Source: Bacteroidales bacterium UBA3709
Lineage (GTDB): Bacteria > Bacteroidota > Bacteroidia > Bacteroidales > UBA932
Assembly (NCBI GenBank): GCA_002372015.1
Contig: DFIA01000030.1
Location: 1 to 12,256 of the forward strand
DNA: 12,256 nucleotides
Direction of reading: 5' to 3'
The stretch's first letter is position 1. Each line of letters opens with the position of its first letter. The notes under the pieces are model-generated. The model was not told where the DNA came from. It saw nothing but the letters and a program-made list of their open reading frames with translations, and made no database searches. Position numbers and translations under genes: made by a program. Positions 1 through 5,416 of this stretch are shown in pieces.

Positions 1-508
1 GCCGGATGTCCATCAGGTGAGATATACTTGCCCTGCTTTTGCCTTCTGCGTAATTTTCAAACAGTTCTCCTATTTGAAAAAACAACATTACAAATACGGC
101 TTCCGGAAATTGAGTTTCGCCTTCTGGCAGAAAACCAATGCACAGGGCACCTATGGTAGCAATAGACATCAAAAAATGTTCGTTGAAGATATTGCCGTTG
201 AATAGTCCTTCAATGGCTTCTTTCAGAGTTTCGTATCCTATTATGAGGTATGGAATTAGATAAATTATAAGCATTTGCCAAACAGGCAGCGAGAAATTCT
301 TTTCTATAAGTACTGCTACTGTCAGTAGTATTACGGTGATGATTATGACAGAGAGTTTTTGCCTTACTCCGCCTTTATGATGATGGCAGGAGCACAATTG
401 TCTGTTGTGTTGCGAATTATTTTTGTGCGCACAGTCTTCTTGATGCTGATGTTGATGTATAGACTTATTGGCGCAGCAACTATCGCAATGTGTATCTGAA
501 GCCTTCAT
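1..508 (-). CDS. Heavy-metal translocating P-type ATPase, N-terminal part (cut by window edge)
   Basis: This is the first 169 codons of a P1B-type ATPase, a pump that uses ATP to export metal ions such as Zn2+/Cd2+/Pb2+ (or Cu+) across the inner membrane. Reading leftward from the ATG at 506-508 gives a Cys/His-rich tail (residues 1-45, with Cys 8, 11, 12, 26, 39, 41 and His 7, 18, 20, 22, 28, 34, 42-44). Hydrophobic segments follow at about 52-68, 76-92, 113-127 and 136-150. The stretch EGLFNGNIFNEHFLMSIA and then QIGELFENYAEGKSRASI is typical of ZntA/CadA-type ATPases just before the actuator domain. The usual N-terminal ferredoxin-like HMA domain is absent; the Cys/His tail takes its place. 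The CPC metal site, the phosphorylation Asp and the ATP domain lie outside the window, so the metal cannot be fixed; the His-rich tail favours Zn/Cd/Co. The gene is transcribed divergently from the DUF362 lipoprotein. Confidence 0.92.
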   Translation of the reverse strand, partial: MKASDTHCDSCCANKSIHQHQHQEDCAHKNNSQHNRQLCSCHHHKGGVRQKLSVIIITVILLTVAVLIEKNFSLPVWQMLIIYLIPYLIIGYETLKEAIEGLFNGNIFNEHFLMSIATIGALCIGFLPEGETQFPEAVFVMLFFQIGELFENYAEGKSRASISHLMDIR

Positions 509-525
509 AGCATTTCTCTTTGCTG

Positions 526-533
526 CAAAATTA
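526..533 (-). promoter_or_regulatory. Candidate -7 promoter element for the metal ATPase
   Basis: Read on the minus strand this is TAATTTTG, a full match to the Bacteroidetes -7 consensus TAnnTTTG, 17 bases upstream of the ATPase ATG. The predicted leader would be only about 10-15 nt. I see no good TTTG -33 element at the expected distance, so the promoter may need an activator. The dyad at 555-574 lies just upstream of where the -33 element would be. Confidence 0.5.
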
Positions 534-554
534 CTTCATTTTTGTGCAGTAACC

Positions 555-574
555 TATACCCTGAATTTGGTATA
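555..574. promoter_or_regulatory. Inverted repeat TATACC-N8-GGTATA, candidate operator
   Basis: Two perfect 6-bp arms (555-560 and 569-574) are separated by 8 bases. The dyad lies about 22 bp upstream of the ATPase -7 element, where a MerR- or ArsR-like metal regulator or another dimeric protein could bind. The half-site GGTATA recurs in the 9-bp repeats at 599-646. The regulator is not in the window; the role is inferred. Confidence 0.35.
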
Positions 575-598
575 ATCATATAGCAAATTGGGTTGATT

Positions 599-646
599 AG
601 GTATATTAATAGGTATATCAGCTATATCAGGTATATCAGGTATAAG
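599..646. repeat. Direct 9-bp repeats, consensus AGGTATATC
   Basis: Four units in perfect 9-bp register occupy 611-619 (AGGTATATC), 620-628 (AGCTATATC), 629-637 (AGGTATATC) and 638-646 (AGGTATAAG). A fifth degenerate unit, AGGTATATT, sits at 599-607, offset by three extra bases. The array ends 16 bp before the candidate -7 element at 663-670, so it overlies the -33 region of the lipoprotein promoter. It could be a regulator-binding array or slipped-strand DNA whose copy number changes promoter strength. Confidence 0.7.
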
Positions 647-662
647 CGGTTATTTTATTTTG

Positions 663-670
663 TATATTCG
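663..670 (+). promoter_or_regulatory. Candidate -7 promoter element for the DUF362 lipoprotein gene
   Basis: TATATTCG matches TAnnTTTG at all but one fixed position and is followed by CAAAG, as often seen at Bacteroidetes start sites. Transcription would begin near 676, leaving a leader of about 50 nt before the ATG at 729. No clear TTTG lies at -33; that region is covered by the 9-bp repeats. Confidence 0.4.
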
Positions 671-728
671 CAAAGTTATCTGATTATATACTTACTTGCA
701 TACTCATATATTCATACATACAACAGTC

Positions 729-1736
729 ATGAAAAGAATTATAACACTGGTTTTTATTTCGGTGCTTATCTTAACCGTTGGAGCCTGCAAAAACAATCAA
801 AAAGCAAATCTTATGGAGTCTAATACTGCTACTAATACAAACATTCCCACAGTTTATGTAACACGCAACATTTCCCCTGAATCTTTGGTAAAAATTTACA
901 AATCTCTTGGTCGCTGTGCGGAGGGAAAGGTGGCTGTGAAAATATCTACAGGGGAGAGTGGTAATCCTAACTATTTGAAGCCGGAGCTTATTAAGCTTCT
1001 TGTAGAGGAGGTAGATGGTACTATCGTGGAGTGCAATACGGCCTATGAAGGTAAGCGCAACTCGTTTGCAGATCATTGGAAAACAATAGAGGAACACGGA
1101 TTCATTCCTACATTCAAAGTAGATTTGATGGATGAAGAGGGTGAGTTTAATATTCCGGTGCAAGACACTACTCACATTAAATATGATATAGTAGGCTCGC
1201 ATCTGAAGAATTATGATTTTATGATAAATCTCGCTCATTTTAAAGGACATCCAATGGGAGGCTTAGGAGGAGTGCTCAAAAACAGTAGTATAGGTATTGC
1301 TTCTGCCAATGGCAAGGCTTATATTCATACAGCGGGCTATCAGCAGGTAGTAGAAGGGTTGTGGGAGCATGTAGAGAATCAGGATGGCTTTTTAGAATCA
1401 ATGGCAGCAGCAGCACAGGCGGTACATAATTATTTTGATGGCGGAAAGAAGATTATCTATATATCTGTAATGAACAATATGACAGTAGATTGCGATTGTG
1501 TAGCTGCTCCAGAACCGGTAAAATTAAAAGATTATGGCATACTTGCCAGTCTTGATCCTGTGGCCTTAGACCAAGCTTGTGTAGATATTATCTTTAACAT
1601 GAAGCCGGAAGAGGGTAACGATAGTGCCCCGCTTATAGAACGAATCAAAACCCAACACGGAACTCATACCATAGATTGGGCCGAGCATATCGGTCTTGGA
1701 AGCAAGAAATATAATCTTGTAGATATAGATAAGTAA
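729..1736 (+). CDS. DUF362-domain lipoprotein
   Basis: The protein has 335 residues. I chose the ATG at 729 rather than the in-frame ATG at 696 because it begins directly with a lipoprotein signal peptide: MKRI, a hydrophobic core, and lipobox TVGAC with Cys20 as the lipidated residue. The rest matches the DUF362 family: GKVAVKISTGESGNPNYL near residues 65-82, a central NLAHFKGHPMGGLGGVLKN (about 165-183), a DCDC motif near residue 255, and the hallmark SLDPVALDQACVD shortly after. Family members have no settled reaction; some carry a C-terminal ferredoxin domain, which this protein lacks. The lipobox places it on an envelope membrane, periplasmic or surface exposed. It stands alone, divergent from a metal ATPase and 62 bases before the deleted hydrolase gene, so context does not give a function. 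DUF362 membership is strong; biochemical role unknown. Confidence 0.9.
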   Translation: MKRIITLVFISVLILTVGACKNNQKANLMESNTATNTNIPTVYVTRNISPESLVKIYKSLGRCAEGKVAVKISTGESGNPNYLKPELIKLLVEEVDGTIVECNTAYEGKRNSFADHWKTIEEHGFIPTFKVDLMDEEGEFNIPVQDTTHIKYDIVGSHLKNYDFMINLAHFKGHPMGGLGGVLKNSSIGIASANGKAYIHTAGYQQVVEGLWEHVENQDGFLESMAAAAQAVHNYFDGGKKIIYISVMNNMTVDCDCVAAPEPVKLKDYGILASLDPVALDQACVDIIFNMKPEEGNDSAPLIERIKTQHGTHTIDWAEHIGLGSKKYNLVDIDK

Positions 1737-1798
1737 GAGTGATAGTTGTTGCAATAGCCTTAAATTAAATATTTTATCGGTGGATAGCTTAAAGTGTA

Positions 1799-2143
1799 AT
1801 GAGAAGAGTTTTCTATATACTTGTTTTGCTGCTGGGTGTTCTGCCGGTGGCTTTAGCTCAGACAGGTACATGGTCTGGAGAGATAGAATTCAGAGGAATG
1901 ACAATTGGAATGGTTTTTCATTTTGACGGCGATGAGCCAACAATGGATGTACCGGACCAGGGAGCGTTTGGATTGCCTATGCAGGTGGAACGCAAGGATG
2001 CCGCAATTGAAGCCATGGAGGGCCTGAATCATTTATTTCAGCATAGCGAAACCGGCCAGCCTGCCGAGTATAGGCGGCTTGAAGAAACCTTTGCCCAAGA
2101 GGCTATAGAGAAAATTATTAAATGGATATCTGCTTTGAAATAA
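1799..2143 (+). pseudogene. Internally deleted alpha/beta hydrolase, N- and C-terminal ends joined in frame
   Basis: This 114-codon open frame has a clean signal peptide (residues 1-20, cleavage after ALA before QTGTW). Residues 21-62 (TGTWSGEIEF, VFHFDGD, TMDVPDQGAFGLPMQV) resemble the N-terminal beta domain of the secreted Bacteroidetes alpha/beta hydrolases that start TGxWxG and carry a D(S/V)PDQGA motif. Residues 74-112 (EGLNHLFQHSETGQPAEY, LEETF, IEKIIKWI) resemble the extreme C-terminus of the same proteins, where the His of LNHLF (here His78) is the catalytic histidine. The roughly 300-plus residues between, including the nucleophile Ser and acid residue, are missing. The frame is open across the junction (about residues 62-74), so a small secreted protein could still be made, but it cannot be a working hydrolase. 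Parent family recognised from memory. No promoter is evident upstream, and a terminator-like hairpin follows at 2168. Confidence 0.6.
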
Positions 2144-2167
2144 TTACAAGAAATTCAGACCAATCTT

Positions 2168-2197
2168 AAATTACCTCCATCAATTACGGTAATTTTT
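2168..2197 (+). terminator. Terminator-like hairpin before the thiamine operon
   Basis: AAATTACC (2168-2175) pairs perfectly with GGTAATTT (2188-2195) across a 12-nt loop, and five T's cover 2193-2197. The A/T-rich stem is weak, but it is well placed to end the transcript from the deleted hydrolase gene and insulate the riboswitch promoter 32 bp further on. Confidence 0.45.
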
Positions 2198-2236
2198 CAA
2201 ATGTAATGCGCTTTAGACAGAAAATTATTACATTTG
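2198..2236. repeat. Perfect 10-bp inverted repeat around the riboswitch promoter
   Basis: CAAATGTAAT (2198-2207) and ATTACATTTG (2227-2236) are exact reverse complements, 19 bases apart. The right arm contains the -7 element TACATTTG. The left arm contains the same element facing leftward at 2198-2205. It may be an operator, or a pair of back-to-back promoters. Confidence 0.6.
2229..2236 (+). promoter_or_regulatory. Promoter -7 element of the thiamine uptake operon
   Basis: TACATTTG is a full match to TAnnTTTG. It lies 5 bases upstream of the first paired base of the TPP riboswitch (2242), so transcription should start at or right beside the P1 stem, as expected for a leader that is nearly all riboswitch. 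A standard TTTG -33 element is not obvious; the sequence 19-23 bases upstream is TAATG-like. Confidence 0.65.
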
Positions 2237-2241
2237 CACTC

Positions 2242-2311
2242 GCTTAGGGGTGCCGTAAGGCTGAGATTATACCCTTGAACCTGATGCAGATAATGCTGCC
2301 GTAGGGAAAGT
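2242..2311 (+). ncRNA. TPP riboswitch (THI element)
   Basis: This is a cis-acting RNA aptamer that binds thiamine pyrophosphate and lowers expression of the downstream transport genes. The conserved blocks are all present in order: AGGGGTGCC (2246-2254), GGCTGAGA (2259-2266), ACCCTTGAACCTGAT (2271-2285), and GATAATGC followed by CGTAGGGAA (to 2308). P1 can form between GCUU (2242-2245) and AAGU (2308-2311), with one G-U pair. It sits 43 bases upstream of the TonB-dependent receptor start and gives the best evidence for the substrate of both following genes. Confidence 0.97.
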
Positions 2312-2312
2312 T

Positions 2313-2336
2313 AAACTTCGTCATTCCTAAGTTTTT
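2313..2336 (+). terminator. Possible riboswitch expression platform: short hairpin plus T-run
   Basis: AAACTT (2313-2318) pairs with AAGTTT (2329-2334) across a 10-nt loop and runs into five T's (2332-2336), like a weak intrinsic terminator just after the aptamer. A second copy, AAGTTTA (2342-2348), can instead pair with TAAACTT (2312-2318), giving a hairpin ending 6 nt before the start codon. Either could carry the on/off switch; the stems are short and the mechanism is inferred. Confidence 0.35.
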
Positions 2337-2354
2337 ATGTAAAGTTTAGTTGAT

Positions 2355-4691
2355 ATGAGGAAGTTTTTTTTATTTCTATTTGCTAAGTGTATAGTTTTAT
2401 TGTATAGCGCTGTTTTTTATGCGGTAAAAGCTTATGCGGCATACACTGAGGTTTACTCTGTTTCTGAACATGATTCTAAAGAAAGTACTTGGGGCAGTCT
2501 GCTGATTATAGACTCTCCGTCTTTTTTGTCTGACACCCTTGTGAGAGACAGATTAGATAGTATTCTTGTTTCTGTTTCGAGGGCTGGTGCTAATACTCCG
2601 GTAGCAGCTACTACTTTGGGTAAGCAGGCTTTAGAAAACTCTCCATCTACTTATTCTTTGCCCATGCTCCTGAATTTTATTCCTTCTGTAGTAGCTACTA
2701 CTGAGGGCGGTCTTGGCTTGGGTTATAGTAATTTAAGGGTGCGTGGCAGCGATGCTTCCAGAACCAACGTTACATTAAATGGTGTGGCTATCAACGATGG
2801 TGAAAGCCAAGAAGTTATATGGGCTAATATACCGGCTCTGCCTAATTTTTTGCAGAGTGTTCAATTGCAGCGTGGTGTAGGTACAAGTGTTAATGGGCCG
2901 GGAGCCTTTGGTGCTACTCTCGATATGCAGACAAAAACCGCAGCCCCTAAACCTTATGGTATTGCAGATATATCTTTTGGCAGCTACAGTACTTTTATGG
3001 AAAGCATAGCGGCTGGTACAGGTTCGCTTGGAGGTAAGAATGGTAATTGGTATAATGTGGATTTTGCTTACAATCACGCTAATACAAAGGGCTATATTCG
3101 CAACGCCAAGGCTAAACTTAATTCATTGCTCTTTTCTGCTTCGTGGCGAAATGAGCGCAATAGTTTGAAATTTATTTATATACTGGGTTCTCAGCATACA
3201 GGAATTACATGGGAGGGTTGCCCAATAGATATTTATCACACAAACCGCAAGTATAATGTGGCAGGAGAGTATTACGACGATTACGGCAATCTGCATTACT
3301 ATGATAATGAGACAGATAATTATCGCCAGCATCACCTGCAACTTCATTATATTCGTCAGTTTTCCAATGCGTTAAGTTTAAATTCAACCGTACATTTTAC
3401 CAAAGGCGATGGCTATTACGAGAACTACAAGTATGATGTTAAATTTTCTAAGTATGGTTTGGAGAATCAGGTGATAGATGGAATTACATATAAAAAGACA
3501 GATGTGATAATTCGTCAGAATATGGATAACTCTTATGTAGCCGGAGTGTTGAATATCAAGTATAAAGGGGCAGGAGTAGATATAGTGTCTGGTGCCAACT
3601 ATTCTTTTTACGATGGCGATCATTTTGGACGTGTGTTGTGGAGTAAATACAATCAGAACATAGATTATTCGCAGCGATGGTATATAAACAATGGTAAAAA
3701 GGCCGATTTAAGTTTCTTTGCAAAAGCAGAAGTGGAGGTGGCTAAAAAACTTACCGCCTTTCTCGATCTTCAGTACAGATTTGTAAACTTCAGGCTTGGT
3801 GGCCTCGATAAAGACTTTGTTAGTCTTGATAATAAGCGTAATTGTAATTTCTTTAATCCCAAAGCCGGGTTGAGTTTTGCTTTTAGTGCAAACGACAGGT
3901 TGTTCTTTTCTGCTTCAATAGCTCATCGAGAGCCCAGCCGTAGCGATATAAAAGAATCTATCAAGGCGAAAAAGCAAGACCAGCTCAAGAATGAGAGGAT
4001 GGTGGATCTTGAACTTGGGTATCAGATGAAGCGTAAAGATTTTGGAGGGGAGATTAACTTATACTTAATGAATTATAGAAATCAGCTTGTTTCTACCGGC
4101 AGGCTTACAGAAACGGGCTATGTTATTCAGGAGAATATACCAGACAGTTATAGGAGAGGTGTTGAACTGTTTGCGTATTACAAGCCAATTGAGGCGATAA
4201 CTTTTTTTGCAGCATCTACTCTTTCCAAAAATAAACTTAAAAACTATACTTTGTTTGTAGATGCTTATGATAATTCGGAAGATTGGAATCCGGTGGAGCA
4301 ACAGCAGATTTTTCTGAAGAAGTCTAACCTAACGCTTTCTCCTGAATTTATCTTTTCCGGAGGGTTGACTGTGAATCCATGCAAGAATACAACTATTACC
4401 CTTTCTGCAAAGCATGTGGGTAAACAGTATATGGATAATTCTTCTTTGGAGATAGCTAAAGTGCCTGCTTACTGTACTGTAAGATTAGATGCAGCCAAGA
4501 GTATTTTAATTAAGAATAAATATAAGGTGCGTATTTCATTTTGCGTAGATAATCTTTTGGATAACAAGTATTACTCTTACGGATGGCTGTATAGGGCTGT
4601 TTTCAGGAGTGGCGATGCAGACTATATAGAGAAAGGGGTTTACGCTCAGGCTGGTATTCATTTTACAGGTAAGTTGCAATTCTCTTTCTGA
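2355..4691 (+). CDS. TonB-dependent outer-membrane receptor, probable thiamine (derivative) importer
   Basis: This 778-residue protein has a signal peptide (about residues 1-28, ending VKAYA), a short N-terminal stretch and a TonB-box-like DSILVSVSR near residue 67. The plug domain spans roughly 75-185, with LPMLLNFIPSVV, LRVRGSDASRTNVTLNGVAIND and the closing LQRGVGTSVNGPGAFGATLDM. A beta-barrel rich in aromatic, alternating strands fills the remainder. The last strand ends in Phe (KLQFSF), the usual signal for outer-membrane insertion. There is no CarboxypepD-regulatory domain and no SusD partner, which fits a small-molecule receptor rather than a glycan system. Energy would come from TonB/ExbBD. 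The TPP riboswitch upstream and the PnuT-like gene 24 bases downstream indicate thiamine or a phosphorylated or precursor form as substrate. Family certain; substrate inferred from regulation and neighbour. Confidence 0.95.
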   Translation: MRKFFLFLFAKCIVLLYSAVFYAVKAYAAYTEVYSVSEHDSKESTWGSLLIIDSPSFLSDTLVRDRLDSILVSVSRAGANTPVAATTLGKQALENSPSTYSLPMLLNFIPSVVATTEGGLGLGYSNLRVRGSDASRTNVTLNGVAINDGESQEVIWANIPALPNFLQSVQLQRGVGTSVNGPGAFGATLDMQTKTAAPKPYGIADISFGSYSTFMESIAAGTGSLGGKNGNWYNVDFAYNHANTKGYIRNAKAKLNSLLFSASWRNERNSLKFIYILGSQHTGITWEGCPIDIYHTNRKYNVAGEYYDDYGNLHYYDNETDNYRQHHLQLHYIRQFSNALSLNSTVHFTKGDGYYENYKYDVKFSKYGLENQVIDGITYKKTDVIIRQNMDNSYVAGVLNIKYKGAGVDIVSGANYSFYDGDHFGRVLWSKYNQNIDYSQRWYINNGKKADLSFFAKAEVEVAKKLTAFLDLQYRFVNFRLGGLDKDFVSLDNKRNCNFFNPKAGLSFAFSANDRLFFSASIAHREPSRSDIKESIKAKKQDQLKNERMVDLELGYQMKRKDFGGEINLYLMNYRNQLVSTGRLTETGYVIQENIPDSYRRGVELFAYYKPIEAITFFAASTLSKNKLKNYTLFVDAYDNSEDWNPVEQQQIFLKKSNLTLSPEFIFSGGLTVNPCKNTTITLSAKHVGKQYMDNSSLEIAKVPAYCTVRLDAAKSILIKNKYKVRISFCVDNLLDNKYYSYGWLYRAVFRSGDADYIEKGVYAQAGIHFTGKLQFSF

Positions 4692-4702
4692 TACATCTCC
4701 TT

Positions 4703-4710
4703 TATCTTTG
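4703..4710 (+). promoter_or_regulatory. Possible internal -7 promoter element before pnuT
   Basis: TATCTTTG is a full match to TAnnTTTG in the short gap between the receptor stop codon and the transporter ATG at 4716. A start site about 6-7 bases downstream would fall on the ATG itself, giving a leaderless message. There is no convincing -33 element, so it may be chance; the gene is in any case expected to be read from the riboswitch promoter. Confidence 0.25.
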
Positions 4711-4715
4711 TGAGC

Positions 4716-5348
4716 ATGGAACAGCTTTTACAGTATTTGGCTCAGAACTGGGATGATATTTTTGCACTCGTAGCAGGTATTCTATATCTGATTTTTGAAA
4801 TACGGCAGAAGAACTTTATGTGGTTTATATGTATTGTTTCTTCTTCCGTAACTGCCTATGTCTTTTATACCGAGAGACTTTATGCTTCAATGGCTCTGAA
4901 TCTATATTATGTGATTACGGCTTTTTGGGGAATATGGGCTTGGGCAAAAGATGCCCGTAAATTGTCTGCTGAATCTGTAGAAACTGATACTGCTTATGGC
5001 TTGCCAGACAAGGCTGCTATTCATTTAAGAAAGCTAACTATACGCCCTGTGTTAATTAGCCTGATTTGCTTTTTGTGCTTTACTCCGCTTCTGAAAGAAG
5101 TATTGGTTATTCTTGGTGATGGTAATTCTATGCTGGATGCTATTGTTTTTGTATTGAGCGTTATTGCTACAATATGGTTGGTTAAAACCTATCTGCAGCA
5201 GTGGCTTTTATGGATATTGGCAGATTGTATTTCTACAATTATGTGTCTGCAACAGGGGATGAATCTTTTAGCTATACTATATACCTTTTTTACGTTAGTT
5301 GCCGTATATGGTTATTTCCACTGGAAGAAACATGGTGTTTACGTGTAG
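4716..5348 (+). CDS. pnuT: PnuC/PnuT-family transporter, probable inner-membrane thiamine transporter
   Basis: This 210-residue integral membrane protein has about seven hydrophobic helices and matches the PnuC (nicotinamide riboside) transporter family, which works by facilitated diffusion with trapping of the substrate by phosphorylation. Visible family features are LVAGILYLIFEIRQKNFMW in the first helix region, NLYYVITAFWGIWAW near residues 64-78, and the C-terminal QQWLLWILADCISTIMCLQQGM followed by YTFFTLVAVYGYFHWKK, with the paired tryptophans expected in PnuC-type binding sites. I start at ATG 4716; a GTG at 4710 would add only two residues. Lying 24 bases after a riboswitch-controlled TonB receptor, it is best called PnuT, the thiamine-specific branch. 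The thiamine pyrophosphokinase often found in such loci is not next to it here. PnuC family is firm; thiamine rather than nicotinamide riboside is inferred. Confidence 0.88.
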   Translation: MEQLLQYLAQNWDDIFALVAGILYLIFEIRQKNFMWFICIVSSSVTAYVFYTERLYASMALNLYYVITAFWGIWAWAKDARKLSAESVETDTAYGLPDKAAIHLRKLTIRPVLISLICFLCFTPLLKEVLVILGDGNSMLDAIVFVLSVIATIWLVKTYLQQWLLWILADCISTIMCLQQGMNLLAILYTFFTLVAVYGYFHWKKHGVYV

Positions 5349-5354
5349 CTTCCG

Positions 5355-5385
5355 TTTATTTCAAGTGAAATAATTCGTACATTTG
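5355..5385 (+). promoter_or_regulatory. Promoter of the amino-sugar kinase-murQ-recR-symporter operon
   Basis: A full -7 element, TACATTTG (5378-5385), lies 19 bp after TTTA (5355-5358), a three-of-four match to the -33 TTTG at the correct distance. The start site would be near 5392, giving a leader of about 25 nt before the kinase ATG. The hairpin dyad at 5356-5373 covers the -33 element. Confidence 0.6.
5356..5373. promoter_or_regulatory. Perfect 7-bp dyad TTATTTC-AAGT-GAAATAA, operator or weak terminator
   Basis: The arms 5356-5362 and 5367-5373 are exact reverse complements around a 4-base centre. No T-run follows, so it is a poor intrinsic terminator for pnuT. Its overlap with the -33 element suggests an operator for a regulator of the amino-sugar operon. 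The role is inferred from position. Confidence 0.4.
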
Positions 5386-5416
5386 TACAATTATAAAAAC
5401 TTAAAATAATATTCAG

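Noticed and set aside
17..205. 62-codon plus-strand open frame at the left edge
   Set aside because: It is antisense to the metal ATPase, which shows strong family motifs on the minus strand.
599..646. CRISPR array
   Set aside because: Units are 9 bp and directly adjacent, without spacers of constant length and without cas genes.
696..731. Upstream ATG at 696 as start of the DUF362 gene
   Set aside because: It would put eleven residues (MHTHIFIHTTV) before a perfect lipoprotein signal peptide beginning at 729.
593..823. Small 76-codon protein on the plus strand
   Set aside because: It begins inside the repeat-rich intergenic region, reads through the lipoprotein signal sequence in another frame, and is low-complexity Tyr/Ile from the GTATATC repeats.
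771..1250. 159-codon minus-strand open frame
   Set aside because: It lies wholly antisense to the well-supported DUF362 gene, has no recognisable motif and no start signals.
2198..2236. Phase-variable invertible promoter, as known for Bacteroides capsule loci
   Set aside because: The spacer between the arms is only 19 bp, far too short for a site-specific inversion, and no recombinase gene is nearby.
5356..5373. Intrinsic terminator for the thiamine operon
   Set aside because: The all-A/T-rich stem is not followed by a T-run, and it overlaps the -33 element of the next promoter.
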